A program made the position numbers and the translations under genes. 64,000 nt of DNA from Megasphaera paucivorans (GTDB taxonomy: Bacteria > Bacillota > Negativicutes > Veillonellales > Megasphaeraceae): NCBI RefSeq assembly GCF_900103535.1, contig NZ_FNHQ01000014.1, positions 1-64,000 on the forward strand. The letters run 5' to 3'. A model generated the notes under the pieces. The model was not told the DNA's origin. It saw only the letters and a list, made by a program, of their open reading frames with translations, and made no database searches. Shown here one piece after another: positions 34,488 through 44,624 of this stretch (positions are counted from its first letter, which is position 1; each line of letters starts with the position of its first letter).

Positions 34488-34499
34488 CAGGAGGAAGAT

Positions 34500-35666
34500 A
34501 TGTCTTTAGAAAGTATAATGGAAGAAAATTTAAAAAAACACAGCCGTGCTGCGTACTGCATTAATTCAAAAATTGCAAATGATCCGGAATTATCCGGCGA
34601 AGAATATCATGCCTGTGCGACATATGTAAAAGAGTGCCGCGATTTGGGAATGAAGGTAGAAGAGCATTTTAATGGACAGGCGACAGCCTTTAAAGCAAGT
34701 ATTAAGCGCAGTATTCATCCGGTTATGAAAATTGCTCTTTTAGCGGAGTATGATGCCTTGCCTGATATTGGACATGGGTGCGGACACTCTGCCAATGGAG
34801 CTATGAGCTTTTTGGCGGCAGCAGCATTTCATGACATGGAAGATATTCCAGTGGATATTGACCTTATCGGTACACCTGATGAAGAATTGCGGGGCGGTAA
34901 GGTGGTCATGTGCAAACAAAATATATTTAAAGAATATGATTTGGCTATGATGGTTCATGTTTCTCCTAATGAGACAACCCCTAATTCCCGTTTCTTGGCA
35001 TTAAGCGATTATCGTATCAAATTTCATGGACAGACGGCGCATGCTGCGGCGCAGCCTTGGCAGGGACGCAATGCTTTGAATGGAGCCATGCTGGCTTTGC
35101 ATGCAGTGGATATGCTGCGTCAACATGTACGTCCGGAAACCCGTATTGGATCATATATAGTTCATGGGGGAACGGCATCTAATATTGTTCCGGATTATTC
35201 TGAAGTGGAATGCTGTATTCGCCATACGCAGCGAAAATATCTTGATACTGTTATTGCTAAGGTTATGAATTGTTTTAAAGGAGCGGCTATTGCCACGGAA
35301 ACGACCTATGAGGTGGAAGAATGGGGATATGCATTTGATGATATGCTTTGGAATGAAACTGCAACGGAGGCAGTTCGGCAGGTTTTACGGGACATGCATA
35401 TACCCTTTCAAGAAGAACGTGATGGAGGAAGCTCTGATATTGGCAATGTAAGTCATCAATGTCCGGCTGTTCATATAGAGCTTGCTATGGGTAATACTTT
35501 CTATCCGGGACATTCTAGGGAAATTGCCGATATGGTAAAAAATAAGAATATAGAATCTACTATTTTACAAGGTGCCCATATCATGGTGAAAACAATTTTG
35601 AGGATGGCATCGGATGAAGTTGTAAGAAATAGTATGAAAAAAGAATTTTCAGAAGCCTGTCAATAA
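34500..35666 (+). CDS. M20-family amidohydrolase (AbgB/PM20D2-like)
   Basis: A 388-residue metal-dependent amidohydrolase. 'LLAEYDALPDIGHGCGHSANG' (about 80-100) gives the metal His/Asp ligands, 'DEELRGGK' the catalytic Glu pair (about 125), and 'FHGQTAHAAAQPWQGRNALNGAM' the dimerisation lid; a late 'DGGSSDIGNVSHQCPAVH' carries the last His. The pattern favours the p-aminobenzoyl-glutamate/N-acyl amino acid hydrolase branch. Last gene of the operon; a terminator follows. Confidence 0.9.
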   Translation: MSLESIMEENLKKHSRAAYCINSKIANDPELSGEEYHACATYVKECRDLGMKVEEHFNGQATAFKASIKRSIHPVMKIALLAEYDALPDIGHGCGHSANGAMSFLAAAAFHDMEDIPVDIDLIGTPDEELRGGKVVMCKQNIFKEYDLAMMVHVSPNETTPNSRFLALSDYRIKFHGQTAHAAAQPWQGRNALNGAMLALHAVDMLRQHVRPETRIGSYIVHGGTASNIVPDYSEVECCIRHTQRKYLDTVIAKVMNCFKGAAIATETTYEVEEWGYAFDDMLWNETATEAVRQVLRDMHIPFQEERDGGSSDIGNVSHQCPAVHIELAMGNTFYPGHSREIADMVKNKNIESTILQGAHIMVKTILRMASDEVVRNSMKKEFSEACQ

Positions 35667-35671
35667 ACTAT

Positions 35672-35724
35672 AAAACGGTTCTGCGTAGTCATTTATACAA
35701 CCGACTAAACAGAACCGTTTTTTT
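35672..35724. terminator. Terminator between convergent genes
   Basis: AAAACGGTTCTG (35672-35683) and CAGAACCGTTTT (35710-35721), with an inner GTAGTC/GACTA pairing, ending in T. Works for the plus operon and, through the A-rich side, probably for the minus gene as well. Confidence 0.88.
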
Positions 35725-36079
35725 ATTGTTGCAATTTTTCTGCCCACTCCGATTCTTTAAAACCTACAAGTATCGTTGTATCATCGATAAGAAGCGGGCG
35801 TTTGACCAGCATCCCATTTGTTGCCAGCAACGCATATTGCTCACTTTCACTCATGGAGGGGAGTTTTTCCTTTAACTGTAGTTCCCGGTAAGGGATACCA
35901 CTGGTGTTGAAAAAACGTTTTAGAGGAAGACCGCTGCGCTTGTGCCATTTTTGTAATTCTTCTGCTGTAGGATTATTGATTTTGATATCACGAAAATCAA
36001 AACTGATGTTTCTTTCTTCCAGCCATTTTTTTGCTTTTTGGCAGGTCGTACATTTAGGATAGCAAATAAATATCATCAT
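35723..36079 (-). CDS. ArsC/Spx/YffB-family protein
   Basis: A 118-residue thioredoxin-fold protein. 'IFICYPKCTTCQKAKKWLEE' has the CxxC (Cys-Thr-Thr-Cys, about residues 10-13); 'FDFRDIKINNPTAEEL' and 'KRPLLIDD' are the ArsC/YffB landmarks. Spx (an RNA polymerase regulator) and arsenate reductase share the fold; the 'NTSGIPYRELQLKEKL' segment suggests the YffB/ArsC-like group rather than Spx. It lies 22 bases downstream of an HD-domain gene on the same strand. Confidence 0.85.
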   Translation of the reverse strand: MMIFICYPKCTTCQKAKKWLEERNISFDFRDIKINNPTAEELQKWHKRSGLPLKRFFNTSGIPYRELQLKEKLPSMSESEQYALLATNGMLVKRPLLIDDTTILVGFKESEWAEKLQQ

Positions 36080-36101
36080 AATGCAGCCTCCTTATAAAAA
36101 A

Positions 36102-36590
36102 TTAAATATTGTATATAGTTTTTAATAACAGTGTTCCGTTTTTTGTTTTGAATAACCGGGCTGCTGCTGTTTTGATAGCAGAGGGAGTCAGATTATCTTC
36201 GTACGCATTTACGAGAAAATCAGCTTCTATAAGAATCTGATAATCAACACCATCTACTTGATTATATGTGTGGTGATGCCCGATGAGAAAACATACCCGG
36301 TCTATGAATTGCGGCGAACAGGAGAACTCCTCCAGTATTTGATGAGCGATAGCAGGACCTTCTATTTCCTGATAATTTCCGGCAGAACTGCCGTATTTTT
36401 CTTCTGCAGCATGGATACCGATATCATGCAGGATAGCAGCCGATTCCAGTGCTTCTTGCTGTGCGGCAGGTATTTTTTCCAAGGTTCCTATAAGCGCGGC
36501 GAATTGATATACTTTGAGAAAGTGTTGAATACGCCGTGCATCGCCGCTGTCAAATTCAATTGCTTTTTGTATTAGTTGAGAGATATGCAT
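36102..36590 (-). CDS. HD-domain phosphohydrolase
   Basis: A 162-residue HD protein. 'ALESAAILHDIGIHAAEEKYG' carries the HD pair (about residue 55), an earlier His lies in 'IQHFLKVY', and 'FLIGHHHTYNQVDGVDYQILIEADFLVN' holds the next His group and Asp. These are metal-dependent phosphohydrolases with varied nucleotide substrates. No allied domain shows its ligand. Probably co-transcribed with the ArsC-like gene. Confidence 0.82.
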   Translation of the reverse strand: MHISQLIQKAIEFDSGDARRIQHFLKVYQFAALIGTLEKIPAAQQEALESAAILHDIGIHAAEEKYGSSAGNYQEIEGPAIAHQILEEFSCSPQFIDRVCFLIGHHHTYNQVDGVDYQILIEADFLVNAYEDNLTPSAIKTAAARLFKTKNGTLLLKTIYNI

Positions 36591-36709
36591 CAGTCAAGCT
36601 CCTTTATAGGATGTTTTTTTTATATTATATAACTGTTGCAGTCTTATGACTAGTAAAAAAACAAGATAAATGGCTCTCGGCAGGGAGACTATTGGAATCG
36701 TTTATGTGG

Positions 36710-39307
36710 TTATAGCAACTCTCCATATTTCTTTACATAAAGATTTTTTCTAAAAGTAACCAGAATCATATATCCTGCAATAATAATACTTAGTAAAATA
36801 AAGTAAGAAAACGGCAGAGAATGAAGTCCGATAGCATTGCCCAGTGTGGTGAAAGGTATCAGCGTCAATATGGCAATTCCCATAAAGGTAAGCAGGGTTA
36901 CTTGCCAAGAAGCATGACTTTGGAAAAAAGGAATTTTAGGTGTTCGCAGCATATGAATAACTAATGTTTGACTCCACATGGATTCAATAAACCAACCGGT
37001 TTGAAAAAGAGAAATAAAAAGCAACTGCTGATTTTCGCCAAGTGAGTAGTAAGATCCGCCGCATATAGCGGGGCAAACGATAAAATACATAAGAATATAA
37101 GTTGCAATATCAAAAATAGAACTGATAGGACCTAAATCTATCATAAAACGACTGATGGAAAGGGCATCCCATTTCCGCGGCATATTGAGGTAATCTATAT
37201 CTACATTGTCCCATGGAATTGCTGTACAGGAAATGTCATAAATCATATTCAGCAGAATAAGGTGAATTGCCGACATAGGAAGAAATGGCAGGAAAGCGCT
37301 CGCAATGAGAACAGAAAACATATTGCCAAAGTTTGATGAAGCGGTCATTTTAATATATTTAATCATATTGGCATAGGTCTTTCGGCCTTCCAGGATACCT
37401 TTTTCCAAAACAAGAAGATTTTTTTCCAACAAGATGACGTCTGCCGATTCTTTTGCAATATCTACGGCGGTGTCAACAGAAATACCGACATCAGCTGCTT
37501 TCATTGCAACTGCATCATTGATACCATCTCCCATATATCCGACGCTATGACCGTTTTTTCGCAGCGCAGTTACGACTCGTTCTTTTTCTGTAGGGGATAA
37601 TTTGGCGAAAATCGTTGTTTTTTCTGCTTTTTGGCATAACATCGCGTCGTCCATACCCGCTAGTTCCGAACCGAGCAGTATTCCTTCTATAGTAAGTCCG
37701 ACCTGCTGACAGATACATTGTGTTACTTTTTCATTATCACCGGTTAAAATTTTGACGGTAACTCCGGAATCATGTAATGCTTTGATTGCAGCAGCCGTTG
37801 TTTCCTTGGGAGGATCAAGAAATGCGAGATACCCGATAAGGACCATGTCTGCTTCATCTGCAGTAGAAAAAGAATCAACAGGAGACGGATTTGTTTTTTG
37901 AGCAACTCCAAGGACGCGCATGCCTTTGCTGTTAAGTTTATCTACGTGGTTAAGAACTAGTTGCTTCATAGGTTCTGTCAGTTCCATAACTTGATTTTGA
38001 TATTCTACATACGAAGAGATGCGGAGCATTTCTTCAATGGCACCTTTGGTAATGAGTTGTGTCTTTCCCGTGGTGTCGGCGACGACAACGCTCATACGGC
38101 GCCGTTCAAAGTCAAACGGAATTTCATCGACCTTGTTGTATTTATCTTCAATAACAGCATGAGAACCGTCTGTTTTGACCAATTCTTTTGTTCGGTCGAT
38201 GATAGCGATATCCATAAGATTTTTTAGGCCCGTTTGATAGTAACTGTTTAAAAAAGCATGACGCAGGACTCGCGTATCTTCATTTCCTGTAATATCTAAA
38301 TGGCATTCAAGCACTACTTTATCCTGTGTAAGGGTGCCCGTTTTGTCGGTACATAGGATATCCATGGATCCAAGGTTTTGTATGGCATTCAGATTTTTGA
38401 TGATAACTTGTTCCTGTGACATAGCAACGGCCCCTTTGGCAAGACAGGTGGTTACGATCATAGGAAGCATTTCCGGAGTTAACCCGACTGCAACGGAAAT
38501 AGCAAATAAAGCGGCATTCATCCAATCACCCTTGGTAAAGCCATTAATGAACAGTACGACAGGTACCATAATCAGCATGAATCGAATAAGGACCCAGGAC
38601 ACCGAATTGACGCCTTTATCAAAGGTGGTAGCCACGGGTTTCTTATTTAAATGTTTGGCAATTTGGCCCAGCATAGTCGCATTTCCTACCGTTTGGACAA
38701 TGGCTATGCCGCTGCCGCTGACAACAGTACTGCCCATAAAAACTAAGTTTTTGTTTTCGGGTGAGATTTCTTCACTGCCGGCATACACGCCTGTTTTTTC
38801 CAGCGGTTCACTTTCACCGGTAAGTGCCGATTGACTGATAAAAAGGTCTTTGGCGGTTATAATCTGCATGTCGGCAGGAATCATATCGCCAGCCGAAATA
38901 TAAACGATATCGTCAACCACGATTTCGCTTATGGGAATTTCTTGTTTTCCTGATTCTTGACGTTCTATGCAGGCTGTAGTTTGTATCATATCGCTCAATT
39001 TTGAGGCGGCATTTCCTGAACGGGTTTCTTGTACAAAACGAAGGATACCGGAAATGAGAACCATAGTAGTAATAATGCCGACTGTAGTCGGATTCGCTTC
39101 CCCGGGTTCTGCCATAATAATGTCGGTAAAAGCCGATACAACAGCTAAAATGAATAGTACGATAGTAAAAGGATTGATAAAAGCATTGACTATACGTTTT
39201 GACAAAGGAATTTTTTTGCCGTGTGTTACGGCATTGGTACCAAATCGTTGACGCGATTCAAGTACTTGTTTTGCCGTCAGTGCAGATGCCGTTAGTGTTT
39301 TTTTCAT
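36710..39307 (-). CDS. mgtA: Magnesium-translocating P-type ATPase
   Basis: An 865-residue P3B ATPase for Mg2+ uptake. The phosphorylation site is '[15 protein letters not shown]' (about 335), the hinge '[17 protein letters not shown]', and the transport helices include '[21 protein letters not shown]' and '[17 protein letters not shown]', typical of MgtA/MgtB. The frame runs 20 codons further upstream, but AGGAGG directly before the ATG at 39307 sets the start. An M-box Mg2+ riboswitch with its terminator and a small ORF precede it, which strongly supports Mg2+ as substrate. Confidence 0.95.
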   Translation of the reverse strand: MKKTLTASALTAKQVLESRQRFGTNAVTHGKKIPLSKRIVNAFINPFTIVLFILAVVSAFTDIIMAEPGEANPTTVGIITTMVLISGILRFVQETRSGNAASKLSDMIQTTACIERQESGKQEIPISEIVVDDIVYISAGDMIPADMQIITAKDLFISQSALTGESEPLEKTGVYAGSEEISPENKNLVFMGSTVVSGSGIAIVQTVGNATMLGQIAKHLNKKPVATTFDKGVNSVSWVLIRFMLIMVPVVLFINGFTKGDWMNAALFAISVAVGLTPEMLPMIVTTCLAKGAVAMSQEQVIIKNLNAIQNLGSMDILCTDKTGTLTQDKVVLECHLDITGNEDTRVLRHAFLNSYYQTGLKNLMDIAIIDRTKELVKTDGSHAVIEDKYNKVDEIPFDFERRRMSVVVADTTGKTQLITKGAIEEMLRISSYVEYQNQVMELTEPMKQLVLNHVDKLNSKGMRVLGVAQKTNPSPVDSFSTADEADMVLIGYLAFLDPPKETTAAAIKALHDSGVTVKILTGDNEKVTQCICQQVGLTIEGILLGSELAGMDDAMLCQKAEKTTIFAKLSPTEKERVVTALRKNGHSVGYMGDGINDAVAMKAADVGISVDTAVDIAKESADVILLEKNLLVLEKGILEGRKTYANMIKYIKMTASSNFGNMFSVLIASAFLPFLPMSAIHLILLNMIYDISCTAIPWDNVDIDYLNMPRKWDALSISRFMIDLGPISSIFDIATYILMYFIVCPAICGGSYYSLGENQQLLFISLFQTGWFIESMWSQTLVIHMLRTPKIPFFQSHASWQVTLLTFMGIAILTLIPFTTLGNAIGLHSLPFSYFILLSIIIAGYMILVTFRKNLYVKKYGELL

Positions 39308-39378
39308 AAGTCTGTACCTCCTGTGGTAAATGATGGCGTAAGCCATTGTTGGAGAACACAGACACAAGTCCGAAAAAA

Positions 39379-39480
39379 CTACGTATTTATTTTATAAGGC
39401 TGCGGGTAAGAAAATAGGCAGCTTTCTGACAATACATAATTCTCTCGGGGTTGTGTCGTATTACTGCCTCCAGCTTCCAT
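39379..39480 (-). CDS. Small upstream ORF (33 residues) before mgtA
   Basis: The ATG at 39480 on the minus strand follows AGGTGAG with correct spacing and opens a 33-residue frame starting [14 protein letters not shown] and ending with [10 protein letters not shown]. It ends 71 bases before the mgtA start. In between lies an ATGGC-TTAC-GCCAT hairpin. MgtL, the proline-containing leader peptide of enterobacterial mgtA, is a functional precedent, but there is no sequence similarity. Confidence 0.45.
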   Translation of the reverse strand: MEAGGSNTTQPRENYVLSESCLFSYPQPYKINT

Positions 39481-39589
39481 TTTTCTCACCTCACTTCATT
39501 AATTGGTATAATAAAAAGAATAGTTAATTTGGCAGAGTATAGTAAAATCAGAATTAGAAAAATTCAGGATACCAAAATCAACAAAACTG

Positions 39590-39632
39590 CCAAAAAATAA
39601 AAAGCCATACAATCTAAACGATTGCATGACTT
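39590..39632 (-). terminator. Riboswitch-controlled terminator before mgtA
   Basis: On the minus strand AAGTCATGCAATC (39632-39620), loop GTTTA and GATTGTATGGCTT (39614-39602) pair with two G-T pairs, followed by TTTATTTTTTG. Located directly after the M-box. Confidence 0.85.
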
Positions 39633-39652
39633 AAAATAACAGCACATATTGC

Positions 39653-39808
39653 AACCGTTTGAGCTTTGGCTCAATAGGGCGATGTAACTGCATTATTCAA
39701 TGCCTTGGCTTCGACATTGACTGTTCAGACCGTCTTATGATGTCTCCATCATTTCGTGGCAGCAGTCCGTATCCCTATAGTAGCCTCACTTATCGGAGTG
39801 TTGATTCA
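39653..39808 (-). ncRNA. M-box (ykoK) magnesium riboswitch
   Basis: On the minus strand the RNA reads GTGAGGCTACTATAGGGATA near its 5' side, then ACTGCTGCC, a middle section with AATGTCGAAGCCAAGGCATT, then ATGCAGTTACATCGCCCTAT and finally GAGCCAAAGCTC. This order and spelling match the M-box class (compare 'GUGAGGCUCCUAUAUAGAGAUAC', 'GCUGCUGCC', 'AUGCAGCUGGAUGCUUGUCCUAU', 'CUAAAGCUC'). Mg2+ binding stabilises the compact fold and the downstream terminator forms. It precedes mgtA, the expected target. Confidence 0.93.
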
Positions 39809-39814
39809 TGGAGT

Positions 39815-39843
39815 AGTATACTTGATAACTTATTTGAAGTCAA
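39815..39843 (-). promoter_or_regulatory. Promoter of the M-box/mgtA transcript
   Basis: On the minus strand TTGACT (39843-39838), 17 bases and TATACT (39820-39815); the start would be near 39808, at the 5' edge of the M-box. Confidence 0.85.
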
Positions 39844-39949
39844 GTCTTTGCAGGAAGTTTATATATTTATTCGCAATTTAGACGAGAATCGTGATATGAT
39901 AATAATAACAATGTACGGCCGAATAAAATAAAGATGGGGTTGAGTTATT

Positions 39950-41857
39950 ATGAAAAATGAGGAAGAATTTTCAGCCGAATATCTAAAATATCTGGAGTTG
40001 TTGTCACAATCATTCCCTACGCAGCAGGCAACTTTTACAGAAATCATAAATTTGCAGGCTATTGTCAATCTTCCTAAAGGAACAGAACATTTTATGAGTG
40101 ATCTTCATGGAGAATATGAAGCCTTTTACCATATTTTGAATAATTGTTCCGGGGTAATTCGTGAAAAGGTTGAAACCATTTTTGCTAATTCTATGACAAC
40201 TGAAGAACAGGACGATTTATTGACTTTAATTTATTATCCTAAAGAAAAACTGGATTTATTGAACCGTAAACATAAAGTGAATGATACGTGGCGCATCCAA
40301 ACGCTGCATCATTTACTGCGTCTGGCTAAATTATTATCTTCAAAATATACCCGCTCTAAAGTGCGTAAATCTATGCCTGAAGAATTCCGCTTCGTTATTG
40401 ATGAATTGATACATGCACAGTCCGATGAAGATAATAATCGTCATGTATACCATACAAAAATTCTTGACACCATTATTGAAACGGGCAGCACGAGAGAATT
40501 TATATATGCCTTGGCCGCACTCATTAAACGATTGGCTGTGGATCATCTTCATATCATCGGAGATATTTATGATCGAGGCGGTCATGCCGATAAAATTATG
40601 GATAACTTGATGCAGCATCATTCGCTTGATATTCAATGGGGAAATCATGATATTCTTTGGATGGGAGCTGCTGCTGGCAGTGATGCCTGTATTGCCAATG
40701 TATTACGAAATAATATCCGCTATAATAATCTGGAAATATTAGAAAGCGGATATGGTATCAGTCTGCGGCCTTTGGCACTTTTTGCTAGAGATACGTATAC
40801 GAAAGAAGATAATATCGATCCGCTGGTAAAGGCTATCAATGTAATTTTATTTAAACTTGAAGGACAAACGATTATCCGTCATCCGGAGTATAATATGGAT
40901 GACCGGCTTTTGTTCCATAAAATGAATCTTAAAGAAGGAACCATTGCTATTGATGGAGGAACCTATCCATTGAAAAGCATCGATTTTCCAACACGTAATC
41001 CGATAGATCCGTATACGTTGTCACCGGAAGAACACCAAATCGTTATTGATTTGCGTACGGCTTTTTTGGAAAGTGAGCGCTTAGCCCGCCATATGAGTTT
41101 TCTTTATAGTCATGGATCTATGTATCGCTGCTTTAACGGAAATCTTTTATTTCACGGAGGAATACCCATCAATGAGGATGGAACATTTCGTGAAATGTTT
41201 TATAATGGCAGGTCATATAAAGGAAAGACGTTTATGGATTATGCAGATCGCATAGCACGCAAGGCATATGAACAACGCGATCAGGATAGCCTGGATTATA
41301 TGTGGTATCTTTGGTGTGGAGATAAGTCTCCTGTTTCCGGACGTGTGGTTAAGACTTTTGAACGGACATATATTGAAGATAAAAGGACTTGGGAAGAGCC
41401 GCAGGATCCTTATTATACGTGGGAAAAGGATCCAGATACGTGTGTTCGGATTCTCCATGAATTTGGTATTGATTCTCCGCAGGGGCACATTATTAACGGT
41501 CATACACCGGTAAAGGTGGTACAAGGAGAAAGTCCTATCCGGGCAGGAGGGAAAGTGCTTTGTATTGATGGCGGTTTTTGCCGGGCCTATCAATCATCTA
41601 CGGGCATTGCCGGATATACGCTGATTTTCAACTCTCACGGAATGCGCATAAAAGCGCATTACCCGTTTAAAGATGTTCATCAAGTCCTTATGACCAATGC
41701 CGATATTGGTTCCGATTCAACACAAGTGGAAATGGAACCGCAGCGTGTTATGATTGGTGATACAGATAATGGGAAAAAAATATTGACGATGATTGAAGAT
41801 TTGAAAGCTCTCCTCTGTGCCTATCGCAATGGGCTGATTTTGGAACGAAAAGTATAA
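39950..41857 (+). CDS. fbp: Fructose-1,6-bisphosphatase, class III
   Basis: A 635-residue gluconeogenic phosphatase of the Firmicutes type (class III, calcineurin-like metallophosphatase core). The core motifs are 'FMSDLHGEYEAFYHIL' (about 48-63), 'HIIGDIYDRGGHADKIMD' (about 202) and 'IQWGNHDILWMGAAAGS' (about 228), with later His in 'SHGSMYRCFNGNLLFHGG' and 'IINGHTPVK'. Length and motif order are normal. Its 5' region is shared, back to back, with the mgtA riboswitch. A convergent terminator follows. Confidence 0.96.
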   Translation: MKNEEEFSAEYLKYLELLSQSFPTQQATFTEIINLQAIVNLPKGTEHFMSDLHGEYEAFYHILNNCSGVIREKVETIFANSMTTEEQDDLLTLIYYPKEKLDLLNRKHKVNDTWRIQTLHHLLRLAKLLSSKYTRSKVRKSMPEEFRFVIDELIHAQSDEDNNRHVYHTKILDTIIETGSTREFIYALAALIKRLAVDHLHIIGDIYDRGGHADKIMDNLMQHHSLDIQWGNHDILWMGAAAGSDACIANVLRNNIRYNNLEILESGYGISLRPLALFARDTYTKEDNIDPLVKAINVILFKLEGQTIIRHPEYNMDDRLLFHKMNLKEGTIAIDGGTYPLKSIDFPTRNPIDPYTLSPEEHQIVIDLRTAFLESERLARHMSFLYSHGSMYRCFNGNLLFHGGIPINEDGTFREMFYNGRSYKGKTFMDYADRIARKAYEQRDQDSLDYMWYLWCGDKSPVSGRVVKTFERTYIEDKRTWEEPQDPYYTWEKDPDTCVRILHEFGIDSPQGHIINGHTPVKVVQGESPIRAGGKVLCIDGGFCRAYQSSTGIAGYTLIFNSHGMRIKAHYPFKDVHQVLMTNADIGSDSTQVEMEPQRVMIGDTDNGKKILTMIEDLKALLCAYRNGLILERKV

Positions 41858-41889
41858 AAACAAGTAATGTATGATGGTATATAGAAAAA

Positions 41890-41938
41890 ATACAGGGCTG
41901 AGCGAAAAGAAAATCAAATATTTCGCTCAACCCTGTAT
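41890..41938. terminator. Terminator between convergent fbp and gdhA
   Basis: ATACAGGGCTGAGCGAAA (41890-41907) pairs with TTTCGCTCAACCCTGTAT (41921-41938) apart from one mismatch. A-rich and T-rich flanks fit use on both strands. Confidence 0.85.
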
Positions 41939-41970
41939 TAATATAGTTTTTCCTTACGTCGGTATCGATT

Positions 41971-43419
<1,449 letters not shown>

Positions 43420-43547
43420 GATAAAATTATATATATTATTCTGGAAAAACATAATAAAAATAACTATAATGCAATTTTAATGACGAAACGATAGCGCTTT
43501 TACATTAGAAAATAGTTTTGGCAGGTCATTTTTTAGGGGGAATATAT

Positions 43548-44318
43548 ATGAGAATTGCATTGATAACAGGCGCATCTAGTGGATTAGGGTACGAATTTGT
43601 CATGCAAATAGATCAATTACGGACAGTAGATGAAATTTGGGGGATTGCGCGTAGCAAGGAAGCCTTAGATAGTTTAGGAAAACAGATACAAACGCCCTTT
43701 CGATCTATTGTACTGGATTTAACGCAGCAGTCATCCTTGGAAATTCTTCAGCATATATTTGATAAAGAACGACCGATAGTAGATATCGCGGTTAATGCTG
43801 CCGGTTTTGGCCGAATTGGATATGGGCAGGACATTCCGATTTTTGATAGTATGGCAATGATAGACTTGAATTGCAAGGCCGTTGTATGGGTTACGGAAAT
43901 GGTAATTCCGTATATGGCAAGTCATGGAAGAATATTGGAAATTTGTTCGGCTTCGGCATTTCAACCGCTGCCGTATTTAAATGTCTATGCTGCAAGCAAA
44001 GCATTTCTTTATCATTATAGTTGCGCTCTTCACGAAGAATTGCGTAACCACGATATTGTGGTTACGGCCATCTGTCCTTATTGGATCAAGGATACGGAAT
44101 TTATCAAAAAAGCCAAAAAAACGGAAAAGAAAGCCTATGTGACAAATTATCTATTTTCTTTACAGGGTAAAAGCGTTGTACGGCAGGCACTTAGAGATTC
44201 TTCTTTGGGACATATGACTTCTGTACCTGGCTTGATTAGTAAAGCTGGACTTATTTTATCAAAAATCATGACAGTGCAAAGTAGTATGAAGTTGTGGGAA
44301 TTTTTTCGCAAGCTGTGA
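43548..44318 (+). CDS. Short-chain dehydrogenase/reductase
   Basis: A 256-residue SDR with 'ALITGASSGLGYEF' (dinucleotide site, residues about 4-17), 'VNAAGFGRIG', catalytic Ser in 'LEICSASAFQ' and Tyr/Lys in 'NVYAASKAFLYHYS' (about 150). Substrate unknown. An upstream ATG at 43518 exists, but AGGGGGA at about 43535-43541 sets the ATG at 43548. Its stop codon lies 3 bases before the -35 of leader RNA B. Confidence 0.88.
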   Translation: MRIALITGASSGLGYEFVMQIDQLRTVDEIWGIARSKEALDSLGKQIQTPFRSIVLDLTQQSSLEILQHIFDKERPIVDIAVNAAGFGRIGYGQDIPIFDSMAMIDLNCKAVVWVTEMVIPYMASHGRILEICSASAFQPLPYLNVYAASKAFLYHYSCALHEELRNHDIVVTAICPYWIKDTEFIKKAKKTEKKAYVTNYLFSLQGKSVVRQALRDSSLGHMTSVPGLISKAGLILSKIMTVQSSMKLWEFFRKL

Positions 44319-44320
44319 AT

Positions 44321-44349
44321 TTGACAGTGTGTTTAGGGTGCTATATACT
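44321..44349 (+). promoter_or_regulatory. Promoter of leader RNA copy B
   Basis: TTGACA (44321-44326), 17 bases and TATACT (44344-44349), the same as at leader copy A. Confidence 0.9.
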
Positions 44350-44354
44350 AAAGC

Positions 44355-44539
44355 TGGTTTACTTGTGAAGTGAGGGGGAGCGCCCTGGCTTTGCTGCAGA
44401 ACATATATAGTGATGACCAATATGCGATGGGAGCCTGTATGACAGGTTGAGAGGATACTGTTAGTATCGACCGCTTACTCTTCCGGAGGTGCGCATTTTT
44501 GGCGTTTTTTAGGGCGGGTAAGAGAACCGCTCTTTTTTT
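44355..44539 (+). ncRNA. Structured leader RNA copy B, probable riboswitch of unrecognised class
   Basis: The outer helix is TGGTT (44355-44359)/GACCA (44415-44419) around TGAGGGGGAGC (44371-44381). The second domain is closed by ATGCG (44422-44426)/CGCAT (44492-44496). Inside are hairpin GCCTGT/ACAGGT (44433-44447), TGAGAG, hairpin GATAC/GTATC (44454-44468) and GACCG. It ends in a terminator AGGGCGGGT/ACCGCTCT (44511-44533) with a T run. Compared with copy A, stems change by compensation (GATGC/GCATC to GATAC/GTATC; ATCCG/CGGAT to CCTGT/ACAGG) while single-stranded blocks stay the same. The third inner hairpin of copy A is missing here. The AIRS-ThiN gene starts at 44625. Confidence 0.8.
44511..44539 (+). 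terminator. Terminator inside leader RNA copy B
   Basis: AGGGCGGGT (44511-44519) and ACCGCTCT (44526-44533) pair with one bulged G and one G-T pair, followed by seven T. Located 86 bases before the gene it controls. Confidence 0.82.
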
Positions 44540-44624
44540 GCTGCTATTTTTGATTTTATGGAAAAGTGAATAAAGGCAATTAAAATTATTTTATTTTGAA
44601 AGTATGATACAGGAGGGAATACCA

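Noticed and set aside
35723-36079. Spx transcription regulator
   Set aside because: It has the CxxC and fold, but the remaining sequence fits the ArsC/YffB group better; no RNA polymerase-binding features could be confirmed.
39659-39931. Plus-strand frame of 90 residues upstream of fbp
   Set aside because: The same bases form the M-box riboswitch and its promoter on the minus strand; the frame has no ribosome site and no family resemblance.
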